Part shown: positions 1 through 5,118 of the stretch, piece by piece
Numbering within the stretch: the stretch's first letter is position 1
Layout of the letters: each line of letters opens with the position of its first letter
Origin: ARS98 sp030744725
GTDB lineage: Bacteria; Planctomycetota; Planctomycetia; Pirellulales; Pirellulaceae
Length of the DNA: 5,118 nucleotides
NCBI GenBank assembly: GCA_030744725.1
Contig: JASLPZ010000443.1
Location: 1 to 5,118, forward strand
Direction: 5' to 3'
Position numbers and translations under genes: made by a program
Notes under the pieces: model-generated
The model's input: only the letters and a program-made list of their open reading frames with translations
The model's database searches: none
Told to the model about the DNA's origin: nothing

Positions 1-362
1 TCAGCCAGCTTCGCAAGACCAAAGATAATCGCGGTGCGGGTCCTCACCAGGTCCTTCTCGCGATGCAATATGCGCATATTTGACTCATTGTGCCCCTTTG
101 ACATTTCGTTGCGCAGCTGAGTCATCACCATGTACACGACGCCTGCTTGGAGGCCTCCAATCCATATTAGTGGAAGAACTCGCACAATCAGCAGATTTGA
201 GTTCGTCTGCGTAGAAGTCGTTTCGCGTGACGAAGCTGGAGCTTCGGTCGCATCACGGTCAATTGTGAACTGTGAAAACCGCTCACTAATCCACAAACCG
301 CACGCTAGGCTGACAAACTGCCCGATTATCATCGCGGCCATCGCACGTTGATACGGTTTCAT
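1..362 (-). CDS. Membrane-anchored protein, probable HD/HD-GYP domain phosphohydrolase (N-terminal part, runs off left edge)
   Basis: This open frame has no stop before the window edge and shows 120 codons of the N-terminus. Residues about 5-24 are hydrophobic (AMAAMIIGQFVSLACGLW) and form a first membrane segment. Residues about 25-56 are polar and Ser/Thr-rich, probably an extracytoplasmic loop. Residues about 57-79 (LLIVRVLPLIWIGGLQAG onward) form a second segment. A charged linker follows, ending in REKDLVRTRTAIIFGLAKLA at residues 101-120. From memory, that segment resembles the helix just before the HD motif in planctomycetal HD-GYP-like proteins, which normally continues with an S-R-D...T-G-x-H-L-E-R-type segment. 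If so, the cytoplasmic part would be a phosphodiesterase, possibly acting on cyclic di-GMP, but the catalytic residues lie outside the window. The start at 362 is supported by a GAGAAGG Shine-Dalgarno site 6 nt upstream and by an in-frame stop at 407-405 with no other ATG/GTG/TTG start between. The gene is divergent from the sulfatase. The reading frame is secure; the family assignment is moderate. Confidence 0.68.
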   Translation of the reverse strand, partial: MKPYQRAMAAMIIGQFVSLACGLWISERFSQFTIDRDATEAPASSRETTSTQTNSNLLIVRVLPLIWIGGLQAGVVYMVMTQLRNEMSKGHNESNMRILHREKDLVRTRTAIIFGLAKLA

Positions 363-368
363 CAGTTG

Positions 369-375
369 CCTTCTC
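369..375 (-). promoter_or_regulatory. Ribosome binding site of the left-edge membrane protein
   Basis: On the minus strand GAGAAGG lies 6 nt before the ATG at 362-360. It is a strong anti-Shine-Dalgarno match at ideal spacing, and it decides the start over the in-frame internal Met codons 8 and 11. Confidence 0.7.
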
Positions 376-401
376 GGGAGAAATGATTCATTTGGTTCGA
401 A

Positions 402-429
402 AGGCTACGTCACCGTGGGGGTATGTCAA
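402..429 (-). promoter_or_regulatory. Candidate sigma-70-type promoter for the left-edge membrane protein
   Basis: The minus strand reads a perfect TTGACA (-35) at 429-424, a 16-nt spacer, then TAGCCT at 407-402. The second element is a weak -10 that keeps the leading TA and final T of TATAAT. Transcription would start near 395 and give a leader of about 33 nt containing the Shine-Dalgarno site. The position relative to the start codon makes it credible. The poor -10 and the uncertain consensus in this organism keep confidence modest. Confidence 0.4.
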
Positions 430-591
430 ACCACACTTCTGGAGCCTGTCGGATCTCATGCAACTTCCTTCTTCCGAATCTGCGGGATGCTCGTTGCGAA
501 CACTATGTCAATCAAGTGCCGTTTCTAGTAGGCGCTTTCGCCATTTGCACCTGCACCCCGCCGCAGTCGTACGCTAAATTGTGGGCTGACC

Positions 592-2043
592 ATGAACGAC
601 CAACCCAATATCCTGCTGATTACCGCCGATCATTGGCCAGGCCATCTGCTTGGGGCAGCAGGTCATCCGGCCGTACAAACGCCCACGCTGGATCAACTGG
701 CCCGCTGCGGCGTACGGTTTCGACGAGCGTACACGGAATGCCCCGTCTGTATTCCGGCGCGTCGAACCTTGCTCACAGGCACCGCGCCACGCACGCACGG
801 CGACCGCAGCTTTCAAACCGAGCTACCGCTGCCCAACGTGCCAACAATTGCAGATGCATTTCGAACCGGCGGGTATCAGACGTTCGCCGTTGGAAAACTG
901 CATGTCTATCCTCCCCGCGCCCGTGCTGGTTTCGATGACGTGCAGCTGTGTGAAGAGGGCCGTCCCCAGTACGGCCCAACGGACGACTATGAAATCTATT
1001 TGGGCGAACAGGGTCTGGTCGGGCAGCAGTTTCTGCACGGTATGAGCAACAACGACTACGTTTGGCGACCGTGGCACCTGGCGGAACAACATCATGTGAC
1101 CAATTGGACATCGCGTGAAATGGCGCGGGTGATCCAGCGACGCGACCCGACCCGGCCGGCATTTTGGTATCTCTCGTACACGCATCCCCATCCGCCATTG
1201 GTCCCGCCGCAGTATTGTCTGGATCTTTATCGCGATGTTGAACCGGGCGAGCCACTTCGGAGCAGTTGGCCGCGAGACCCCAACACGATGCCCAGCCGCA
1301 TGAACAACCGACTCATCGATAGCGAACATTACAGTGCATCGTTCATTCGCGCCACCCGCCGCGCGTTCTACGCGTTGTGCACTCATATCGACCATCAGCT
1401 ACGGATCGTGATTGGGACGCTGCGCGAAGAAGGGCTGCTGGACAACACGGTCATGATGTTCTTGGCCGACCATGGAGACATGTTGGGCGACCACGGGCTG
1501 TGGGCCAAGCGTCTGTTTTATGAGGGCTCCGCTTGCGTACCAATGATCTTGGTCGGGCGAGCTGGGGACCGGCGCGTTGGCAGTGGGAAGATAGACAACC
1601 GACTTGTCGGTCTGCAGGACGTAATGCCAACTCTGCTGGATCTTGCCGGTCTGCCGATCCCCGATTCTGTCGATGGGCTGTCCATGGTCGCGGCGTCACA
1701 GCGTGACTGGCTGTACGGCGAATATGGCGAGCAAACCGAAGCGACTCGGATGATTCACGATGGTCGCTACAAGATGATCTACTACGCGGCCGGCAACCGC
1801 AGGCAGCTCTTCGACCTGGAAACCGATCCACAGGAAATAACCGACTTGATCGACGCTGCCGATCACCAGGCGGTGCGTCGTCGTCTGACCGAGCGGCTCC
1901 AAGGCGAATTGTACGGTAGCGACCTCGACTGGATTCGCGGCGACCAGTTCATCGGGTTGCCAGACGAGCCCAACGACGAGGCGCCCGACCGAACACTCTC
2001 TCTCCAGCGTGGTCGGCACTGGCCCGTGCCGCCGCAAGGTTGA
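592..2043 (+). CDS. Sulfatase (formylglycine-dependent, S1/alkaline-phosphatase superfamily), cytoplasmic
   Basis: A 483-residue protein expected to hydrolyse sulfate esters; the substrate is unknown. It begins PNILLITADHWPG, the first sulfatase strand, with metal ligand Asp13. The C-x-P-x-R signature is CIPAR at residues 53-57, so Cys53 should be oxidised to formylglycine, and the usual LLTG follows at 60-63. GKLH at 101-104 supplies the conserved Lys/His pair. SYTHPHPPLVPP at 195-206 matches the mid-domain His segment. LADHGDMLGDHGLWAK at 291-306 supplies metal ligands Asp293 and His294 and the conserved Lys306. A C-terminal subdomain holds the GRYKMIYY and LFDLETDP elements at 391-412. The second N-terminal position is His14, not the second Asp of classical arylsulfatases; this resembles the D-Q type found in choline-sulfatase and phosphonate monoester hydrolase relatives. 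No signal peptide or membrane segment is visible, so the protein is probably cytoplasmic, unlike many exported planctomycetal sulfatases. Start 592 is the only in-frame ATG/GTG/TTG start after the stop at 529-531; no good Shine-Dalgarno site precedes it. No maturase gene is in the window. A phosphonate/phosphodiester hydrolase activity is a less likely alternative. Confidence 0.93.
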   Translation: MNDQPNILLITADHWPGHLLGAAGHPAVQTPTLDQLARCGVRFRRAYTECPVCIPARRTLLTGTAPRTHGDRSFQTELPLPNVPTIADAFRTGGYQTFAVGKLHVYPPRARAGFDDVQLCEEGRPQYGPTDDYEIYLGEQGLVGQQFLHGMSNNDYVWRPWHLAEQHHVTNWTSREMARVIQRRDPTRPAFWYLSYTHPHPPLVPPQYCLDLYRDVEPGEPLRSSWPRDPNTMPSRMNNRLIDSEHYSASFIRATRRAFYALCTHIDHQLRIVIGTLREEGLLDNTVMMFLADHGDMLGDHGLWAKRLFYEGSACVPMILVGRAGDRRVGSGKIDNRLVGLQDVMPTLLDLAGLPIPDSVDGLSMVAASQRDWLYGEYGEQTEATRMIHDGRYKMIYYAAGNRRQLFDLETDPQEITDLIDAADHQAVRRRLTERLQGELYGSDLDWIRGDQFIGLPDEPNDEAPDRTLSLQRGRHWPVPPQG

Positions 2044-2049
2044 GCTTCC

Positions 2050-3624
2050 ATGTCGGATCGCGCCAACCGTCTGATATTCTCCTGCGGATTGCTTGCCATC
2101 GTTGGCGTTGGAACGGCCACACGACTCTGGCAGATCAGCGAGAGTCTCTGGCTGGACGAGCTTCACACGAGCTGGGTCGTGTCAGACACGTTCGATGCGA
2201 TTGCTCCTCGCGCTCGGATTGGGAATCAGAGCCCAGTCTATTTCTACGTTGTCCGGCTGTCGACTGTTGCGCTGGGCGAAAACGAACTGGCTTTGCGACT
2301 GCCGTCTCTGCTGGCAGGCGTTGCCTTGATCGTCGCGGTGGGGGTTGTCACCTGGCGGTGGTGTGGGGCGACTTCGGCCGGATGGCTGGCGGCGATCTTG
2401 GTGGCGCTGGACAGCAACATGATCTTCTTTTCGCAGGAAGCCCGACCGTACGCGTTAGTGCAGATCATCGCTCTGCTCCAACTTGCCGCGTTCTGGAGCC
2501 TCCAGAGGCAATACCGTTGGGGGCGTCGCCTGGCTGTGGCCGTCGGTTGGATTGTGTTGTTCCACCTGCATTACACGACGATTCTGCTCTTGGCGGGCGA
2601 GTTGCTCTGGTGGGCGGCGGTGCAGTTCTGGCAACGCGGGAAGGGAACCTATCGGCCGGCACAACTCCTTTGCGACGTCGCCGTAACGGTGGTCGCATGT
2701 GCCATTACGTGGAGACATCTGGGCGAAATTGCAGCGAGACGTTCCATGTGGGAGATGTTCGTTTCCAAGCAGCCTCCTTGGGTCGCCATTGGCTGGTTTC
2801 ATTGGGACCTGTACGTGCTGAGTGCAATCTTGCTGTGCGTTGGCTTGACAACGGTGGCATTTTTCTGGCATCGCCGGAGCTTCTGGCATCGCAACGCGAC
2901 AGAATCGCGAATCGCCATCGAACTGCCGACTTGGTTTGCCATCATACCGCTGCTCGTTCTTTGGTGGTGCGCCCCGGTGGTCATCGCCTGGTCGTTGACG
3001 GCCGGCGATCTAGCGAGAGTCTTTTTTCCTCGCTACCTCATCGGAGTTGCCGTCGCACCGATGATCTGCACCGGCCTCTGTGTGGCGATCTGTCGTGGTC
3101 CACGGAGACGCACCGTTGCCGTACTGGCGATCACCGCCATGGCTGTAGTTGGGAACGGGCTGATGGGGCAGTTCCTGCGCGATGGCCGCTTGATCACGGA
3201 TCGACGAGAGGACTGGCGCGGTGCCATCGCTTGGTTGAACGCAACCCGCGAGGATACGGCACCTGTTCTGGTGCGGAGTGGTTTGATCGAGGCGGATCGA
3301 CTTCGCGCGGAATCGGATCATCCACTCAGAGAGTACTGCATTCTGCCTGTGACCGGCCTCTATCAGGTCAGGCAGCCTGCCGTTATCTACCCTTTACCCA
3401 CATCCCACAGCGGACGACTCTCGAGTCAGGCCGCTGGGTTGCTGCAACAGCATCACGGCGGTTGGCTCGTGATCAATTCGCGGCCCGCGATGCACGAGAC
3501 ACTGCGCCGCGATCTGCGCGGGTCCTTCCAAGGAGCCCGCCTTAAGTTCCTGCGCGAAAAGACGTTTGGCAATGTCTCGGTCTGGCAAGTGCGGGTGACT
3601 CCTGGAATGACAAATGACAAATGA
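2050..3624 (+). CDS. Polytopic GT-C glycosyltransferase, PMT_2/ArnT-like (GT39/GT83 type)
   Basis: A 524-residue inner-membrane protein. Family members transfer a sugar from a polyprenyl-phosphate donor to lipid, glycan or protein at the outer face of the membrane; donor and acceptor cannot be told here. After the first membrane helix (about 8-24) comes LWLDELHTSW at 33-42. Its Asp36-Glu37 pair matches the acidic catalytic site of the first outer loop in this superfamily. SQEARPYAL at 128-136 is a recognisable family motif, as is the RYL-containing helix start near 328. Hydrophobic segments lie near 82-101, 108-126, 134-150, 160-193 (probably two), 206-221, 254-274, 294-316, 325-347 and 354-373. 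That gives about ten to twelve in total. From about 380 a soluble C-terminal region begins with RREDWRGAIAWL, usual for planctomycetal members and probably outside the membrane. It starts 6 nt after the sulfatase stop, with AAGG 10 nt upstream as a weak ribosome site, so translational coupling is likely. The last codons (MTNDK) and stop fall within a 7-nt tandem repeat. Confidence 0.9.
   Translation: MSDRANRLIFSCGLLAIVGVGTATRLWQISESLWLDELHTSWVVSDTFDAIAPRARIGNQSPVYFYVVRLSTVALGENELALRLPSLLAGVALIVAVGVVTWRWCGATSAGWLAAILVALDSNMIFFSQEARPYALVQIIALLQLAAFWSLQRQYRWGRRLAVAVGWIVLFHLHYTTILLLAGELLWWAAVQFWQRGKGTYRPAQLLCDVAVTVVACAITWRHLGEIAARRSMWEMFVSKQPPWVAIGWFHWDLYVLSAILLCVGLTTVAFFWHRRSFWHRNATESRIAIELPTWFAIIPLLVLWWCAPVVIAWSLTAGDLARVFFPRYLIGVAVAPMICTGLCVAICRGPRRRTVAVLAITAMAVVGNGLMGQFLRDGRLITDRREDWRGAIAWLNATREDTAPVLVRSGLIEADRLRAESDHPLREYCILPVTGLYQVRQPAVIYPLPTSHSGRLSSQAAGLLQQHHGGWLVINSRPAMHETLRRDLRGSFQGARLKFLREKTFGNVSVWQVRVTPGMTNDK
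3607..3624 (+). repeat. Heptanucleotide tandem repeat (ATGACAA) forming the end of the glycosyltransferase gene
   Basis: Two exact copies of ATGACAA (3607-3613 and 3614-3620) are followed by ATGA (3621-3624), which carries the TGA stop. A degenerate continuation, GTCAA, follows at 3625-3629. A 7-nt period shifts the reading frame with each copy, so gain or loss of a copy would change the C-terminus and stop of the upstream protein. Confidence 0.6.
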
Positions 3625-3642
3625 GTCAAGTTTTCGGCGACG

Positions 3643-3677
3643 GGCACCGACCGCAGGTTGGTCGGGGAGCGGGTGCC
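3643..3677. repeat. Inverted repeat (hairpin) after the glycosyltransferase gene
   Basis: CCGACC (3647-3652) pairs perfectly with GGTCGG (3660-3665) over a 7-nt loop. An alternative outer pairing joins GGCACC (3643-3648) to GGTGCC (3672-3677), with GACC/GGTC inside and an 8-nt bulge. It begins 18 nt after the stop codon and could protect the 3' end or aid termination. No T tract follows, so it is not a canonical intrinsic terminator. Confidence 0.45.
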
Positions 3678-3680
3678 GCA

Positions 3681-3710
3681 ACCGAGCGATAGCTCGCGTC
3701 GGTCCGACGC
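3681..3710. repeat. Two adjacent short palindromes
   Basis: CGAGC-GATA-GCTCG at 3683-3696 is a perfect 5-bp stem with a four-base loop. It abuts GCGTCGGTCCGACGC at 3696-3710, a palindrome perfect over seven base pairs around one central T. The outer ACCGA (3681-3685) and TCGGT (3699-3703) can also pair, so several folds compete. The density suggests a REP-like intergenic element, though only copy number in the genome can show that. Confidence 0.5.
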
Positions 3711-3725
3711 ACAGCCTCGCCAGGT

Positions 3726-3828
3726 ATTGAGCATTGTCCGAGGAATTACTGTCCGATAGTCGCCTTTCGCTCCGCGAAAGGAACGTGCTTTCTCGGAGCG
3801 AAAGACGACTATAAAAGATTGAACATTG
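3726..3828. repeat. Imperfect 11-bp direct repeats bracketing the REP-like element
   Basis: ATTGAGCATTG (3726-3736) and ATTGAACATTG (3818-3828) match at 10 of 11 positions and lie on either side of the long inverted repeat. The second copy abuts the recG stop codon. They may be ends of the mobile or dispersed unit, a duplicated insertion site, or chance. Confidence 0.4.
3756..3812. repeat. REP/BIME-like long inverted repeat in the convergent intergenic region
   Basis: Left arm ATAGTCGCCTTTCGCTCCG (3756-3774) and right arm CGGAGCGAAAGACGACTAT (3794-3812) are complementary at 18 of 19 positions. Inside the 19-nt spacer GAAAG (3776-3780) can pair with CTTTC (3788-3792), extending the stem. Each half is also a small palindrome. 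On the left CCTTTCGC/GCGAAAGG (3763-3770/3774-3781) is perfect around TCC. On the right CTTTCTC/GCGAAAG (3788-3794/3798-3804) has one mismatch around GGA. Two small palindromes in opposite orientation are the layout of bacterial interspersed mosaic elements. The element lies 16 nt beyond the recG stop and 131 nt beyond the glycosyltransferase stop, where it could separate the converging transcripts. No T run follows on either strand, so a plain intrinsic terminator is unlikely. Confidence 0.7.
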
Positions 3829-5118
3829 CTAACCAACGTCGCCCAGATCCAGTGCCTTGCCGTACCGTACGCGGACCATCCGTTGCAGCCGAGCGTATTC
3901 GGGGGCCGCCAACTCGGGATCTCGTTTGATCATGGCCGAAGCGTCGTGGCGTGCCAGTTCGAGCACCTTTGCATCGCGACTTAGATCAGCGATGCGAAGT
4001 GGTGGTAGCCCATGTTGTCGTGCGCCGAACAAGTCGCCCGGCCCGCGCATTTGAAAATCCAGTTCCGCCAATTCGAACCCATCGGTTGTCTGGCAAAACG
4101 CGTCAAGTCGTTGCCGTGAATCATCGGATGCGGGTCTGGCAAAGACGCATAGGTAGCCGGGATGTACGCCTCGGCTGATCCGACCTCGCAACTGATGCAA
4201 CTGGGCCAAGCCAAAGCGTTCTCCGCTTTCAATGGTCATCAGCGTGGCATTGGGAACGTCAACCCCCACTTCGACCACAGACGTGGCGACCAGGACCTGC
4301 GTTTCGCCATTTCGAAACGTATTCATGGCGGATTCCTTCTCTTCAGCCGATTGCCGACCGTGCACAAAATCCAACCGAAAGGCCTCCAAGTGCCCGTTGG
4401 CCAACTGCTCGAATGCTTCCGCGACACTCGCCAATTCCTGCGTCGAAGATTCATCTACCAGCGGTGTGATGATGTAGCCTTGTCGCCCTTCTCGGAGCTT
4501 CTTCCGAAAGAAGTCCCACCACTTTTCTCGACCTTCGTCGTCACTCAGGTACGTATGAACATTCTGTCGCCCTGGTGGCGTTTCGTCTAATGTCGACACA
4601 TCGAGATCGCCGTAGACGGCCATGGTGACGGTTCTTGGGATGGGTGTCGCCGTCATCACCAGGTAATGGGGCTGCAACCCGGCTTGCCGCAAACTCAACC
4701 GCTGCTTGACGCCGAACTTATGTTGTTCGTCAATCACGACCAGGCCCAGGTCCTTGAAATTAACGCTCTCCTGCAACACGGCGTGTGTGCCAACGACCAG
4801 ATCGACCTTGCCCTCGGCGATCGCGACCATTGTGGTTTGTCGCTCGGCTGCCTGCAGTGTCCCCGTCAACAACGCAATGCGAACTCGGCTCTCTCGCAGA
4901 TTATCGTTTAACGTGCGGGCGTGCTGTCGGGCCAGCACTTCGGTGGGTGCCATGATCGTTGCCTGCTTGCCATGCGCGACTGCCAGCAGCATCGCATATT
5001 CCGCAACAACAGTCTTGCCGCTGCCGACATCACCTTGTAGGAGTCGATTCATCGGATACTCGCGCACCATATCGGCACGAATCTCCTCGATCGCCGACAG
5101 CTGAGCACCTGTCAGTTC
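3829..5118 (-). CDS. recG: ATP-dependent DNA helicase RecG (C-terminal about 430 residues, 5' end off the right edge)
   Basis: RecG unwinds branched DNA and drives regression of stalled replication forks and Holliday-junction processing in the cytoplasm. The frame is open to the right edge and shows 429 residues; family members are near 700, so the wedge domain and linker (about 260-270 residues) are missing. Numbering from the visible end: ELTGAQ (1-6) is the Q-motif region. PMNRLLQGDVGSGKT (22-36) carries Walker A. APTEVLARQH (57-66) is motif Ia and VGTHAVLQ (109-116) is the family segment. VVIDEQHKFG (127-136) is the DEQH Walker B box and TATPIPRT (156-163) is motif III. Helicase domain 2 holds VHGR near 252 and VATSVVEVGVDVPNA (277-291). 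QLRGRISRG (309-317) is motif VI, with Ile-Ser where most RecG have Val-Gly. The C-terminal TDGFELAELDFQMRGPGDLFGARQHG (345-370) is the RecG-specific translocation region. The stop is TAG. It converges with the glycosyltransferase gene and is separated from it by palindromic DNA. Confidence 0.96.
   Translation of the reverse strand, partial: ELTGAQLSAIEEIRADMVREYPMNRLLQGDVGSGKTVVAEYAMLLAVAHGKQATIMAPTEVLARQHARTLNDNLRESRVRIALLTGTLQAAERQTTMVAIAEGKVDLVVGTHAVLQESVNFKDLGLVVIDEQHKFGVKQRLSLRQAGLQPHYLVMTATPIPRTVTMAVYGDLDVSTLDETPPGRQNVHTYLSDDEGREKWWDFFRKKLREGRQGYIITPLVDESSTQELASVAEAFEQLANGHLEAFRLDFVHGRQSAEEKESAMNTFRNGETQVLVATSVVEVGVDVPNATLMTIESGERFGLAQLHQLRGRISRGVHPGYLCVFARPASDDSRQRLDAFCQTTDGFELAELDFQMRGPGDLFGARQHGLPPLRIADLSRDAKVLELARHDASAMIKRDPELAAPEYARLQRMVRVRYGKALDLGDVG

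Noticed and set aside
130..351. Plus-strand 73-codon open frame near the left edge
   Set aside because: It lies antisense to the membrane-protein gene, which has a Shine-Dalgarno site, promoter element and two hydrophobic helices; the plus-strand frame has none of these.
545..575. TTGCAC ... TACGCT as a promoter for the sulfatase
   Set aside because: The spacing is 19 nt, the -10 match is weak and the implied start leaves about 10 nt of leader. Nothing else between 430 and 591 looks better, so the sulfatase promoter is left unassigned.
423..938. Plus-strand open frame of 171 codons crossing the sulfatase start
   Set aside because: Low-complexity Arg/Ser/His composition, no ribosome site, and most of it overlaps the intact sulfatase in another frame.
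823..1395. Minus-strand open frames (up to 190 codons) inside the sulfatase
   Set aside because: Antisense shadows with no recognisable motif; the sulfatase on the plus strand accounts for the conservation expected here.
2040..3545. Long plus-strand open frame (501 codons) overlapping the glycosyltransferase
   Set aside because: Its translation is rich in Arg, Cys, Ser and Gly with no membrane segments or motifs, while the frame at 2050 has clear GT-C motifs and helices. It is a shadow of GC-rich coding DNA.
3756..3812. Rho-independent terminator
   Set aside because: The stem is strong, but no T tract follows on either strand (A-rich DNA follows on plus, mixed sequence on minus), so a repeat element is the better call.
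1..5118. A new defence, mobile or biosynthetic system
   Set aside because: All four genes belong to known families (HD-type signalling, sulfatase, GT-C transferase, RecG). No direct-repeat array, integrase, transposase, reverse transcriptase or toxin-like small gene is visible, and no tRNA-like cloverleaf was noticed.

Overview
The window looks like chromosomal DNA of a planctomycete, probably of the Pirellula/Rhodopirellula type. This is an inference from three things: a formylglycine-type sulfatase, a membrane-anchored protein whose visible end resembles the lead-in to planctomycetal HD-GYP phosphohydrolases, and palindromic intergenic DNA of a kind I associate with that phylum. No rRNA or other phylogenetic marker is present to prove it. 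Base composition is moderately GC-rich throughout, with no obvious compositional break.

Layout, left to right. (1) Positions 1-362, minus strand: the N-terminal 120 codons of a two-pass membrane protein that runs off the left edge. A Shine-Dalgarno site and a plausible sigma-70-type promoter precede it. (2) Positions 363-591: a divergent intergenic region holding that promoter. I see no convincing promoter for the plus-strand gene. (3) Positions 592-2043, plus strand: a complete sulfatase without a signal peptide. (4) Positions 2050-3624, plus strand: a complete polytopic GT-C glycosyltransferase of the PMT_2/ArnT-like type. It starts 6 nt after the sulfatase stop, so the two are very likely co-transcribed. 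(5) Positions 3625-3828: a convergent intergenic region packed with inverted repeats. The largest is a 57-nt REP/BIME-like double palindrome bracketed by an 11-bp imperfect direct repeat. (6) Positions 3829-5118, minus strand: the helicase portion of RecG, running off the right edge.

The sulfatase and glycosyltransferase form the only apparent functional unit. One removes (or transfers) sulfate esters in the cytoplasm and the other adds a sugar from a polyprenyl-phosphate donor at the outer face of the inner membrane. A shared role in glycan metabolism is possible but is inference from adjacency only. The flanking signalling gene and recG appear to be independent transcription units. I found no CRISPR array, tRNA, insertion sequence, integrase, toxin-antitoxin pair or defence system. 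The most unusual structure is the intergenic palindrome cluster, not a new protein system.
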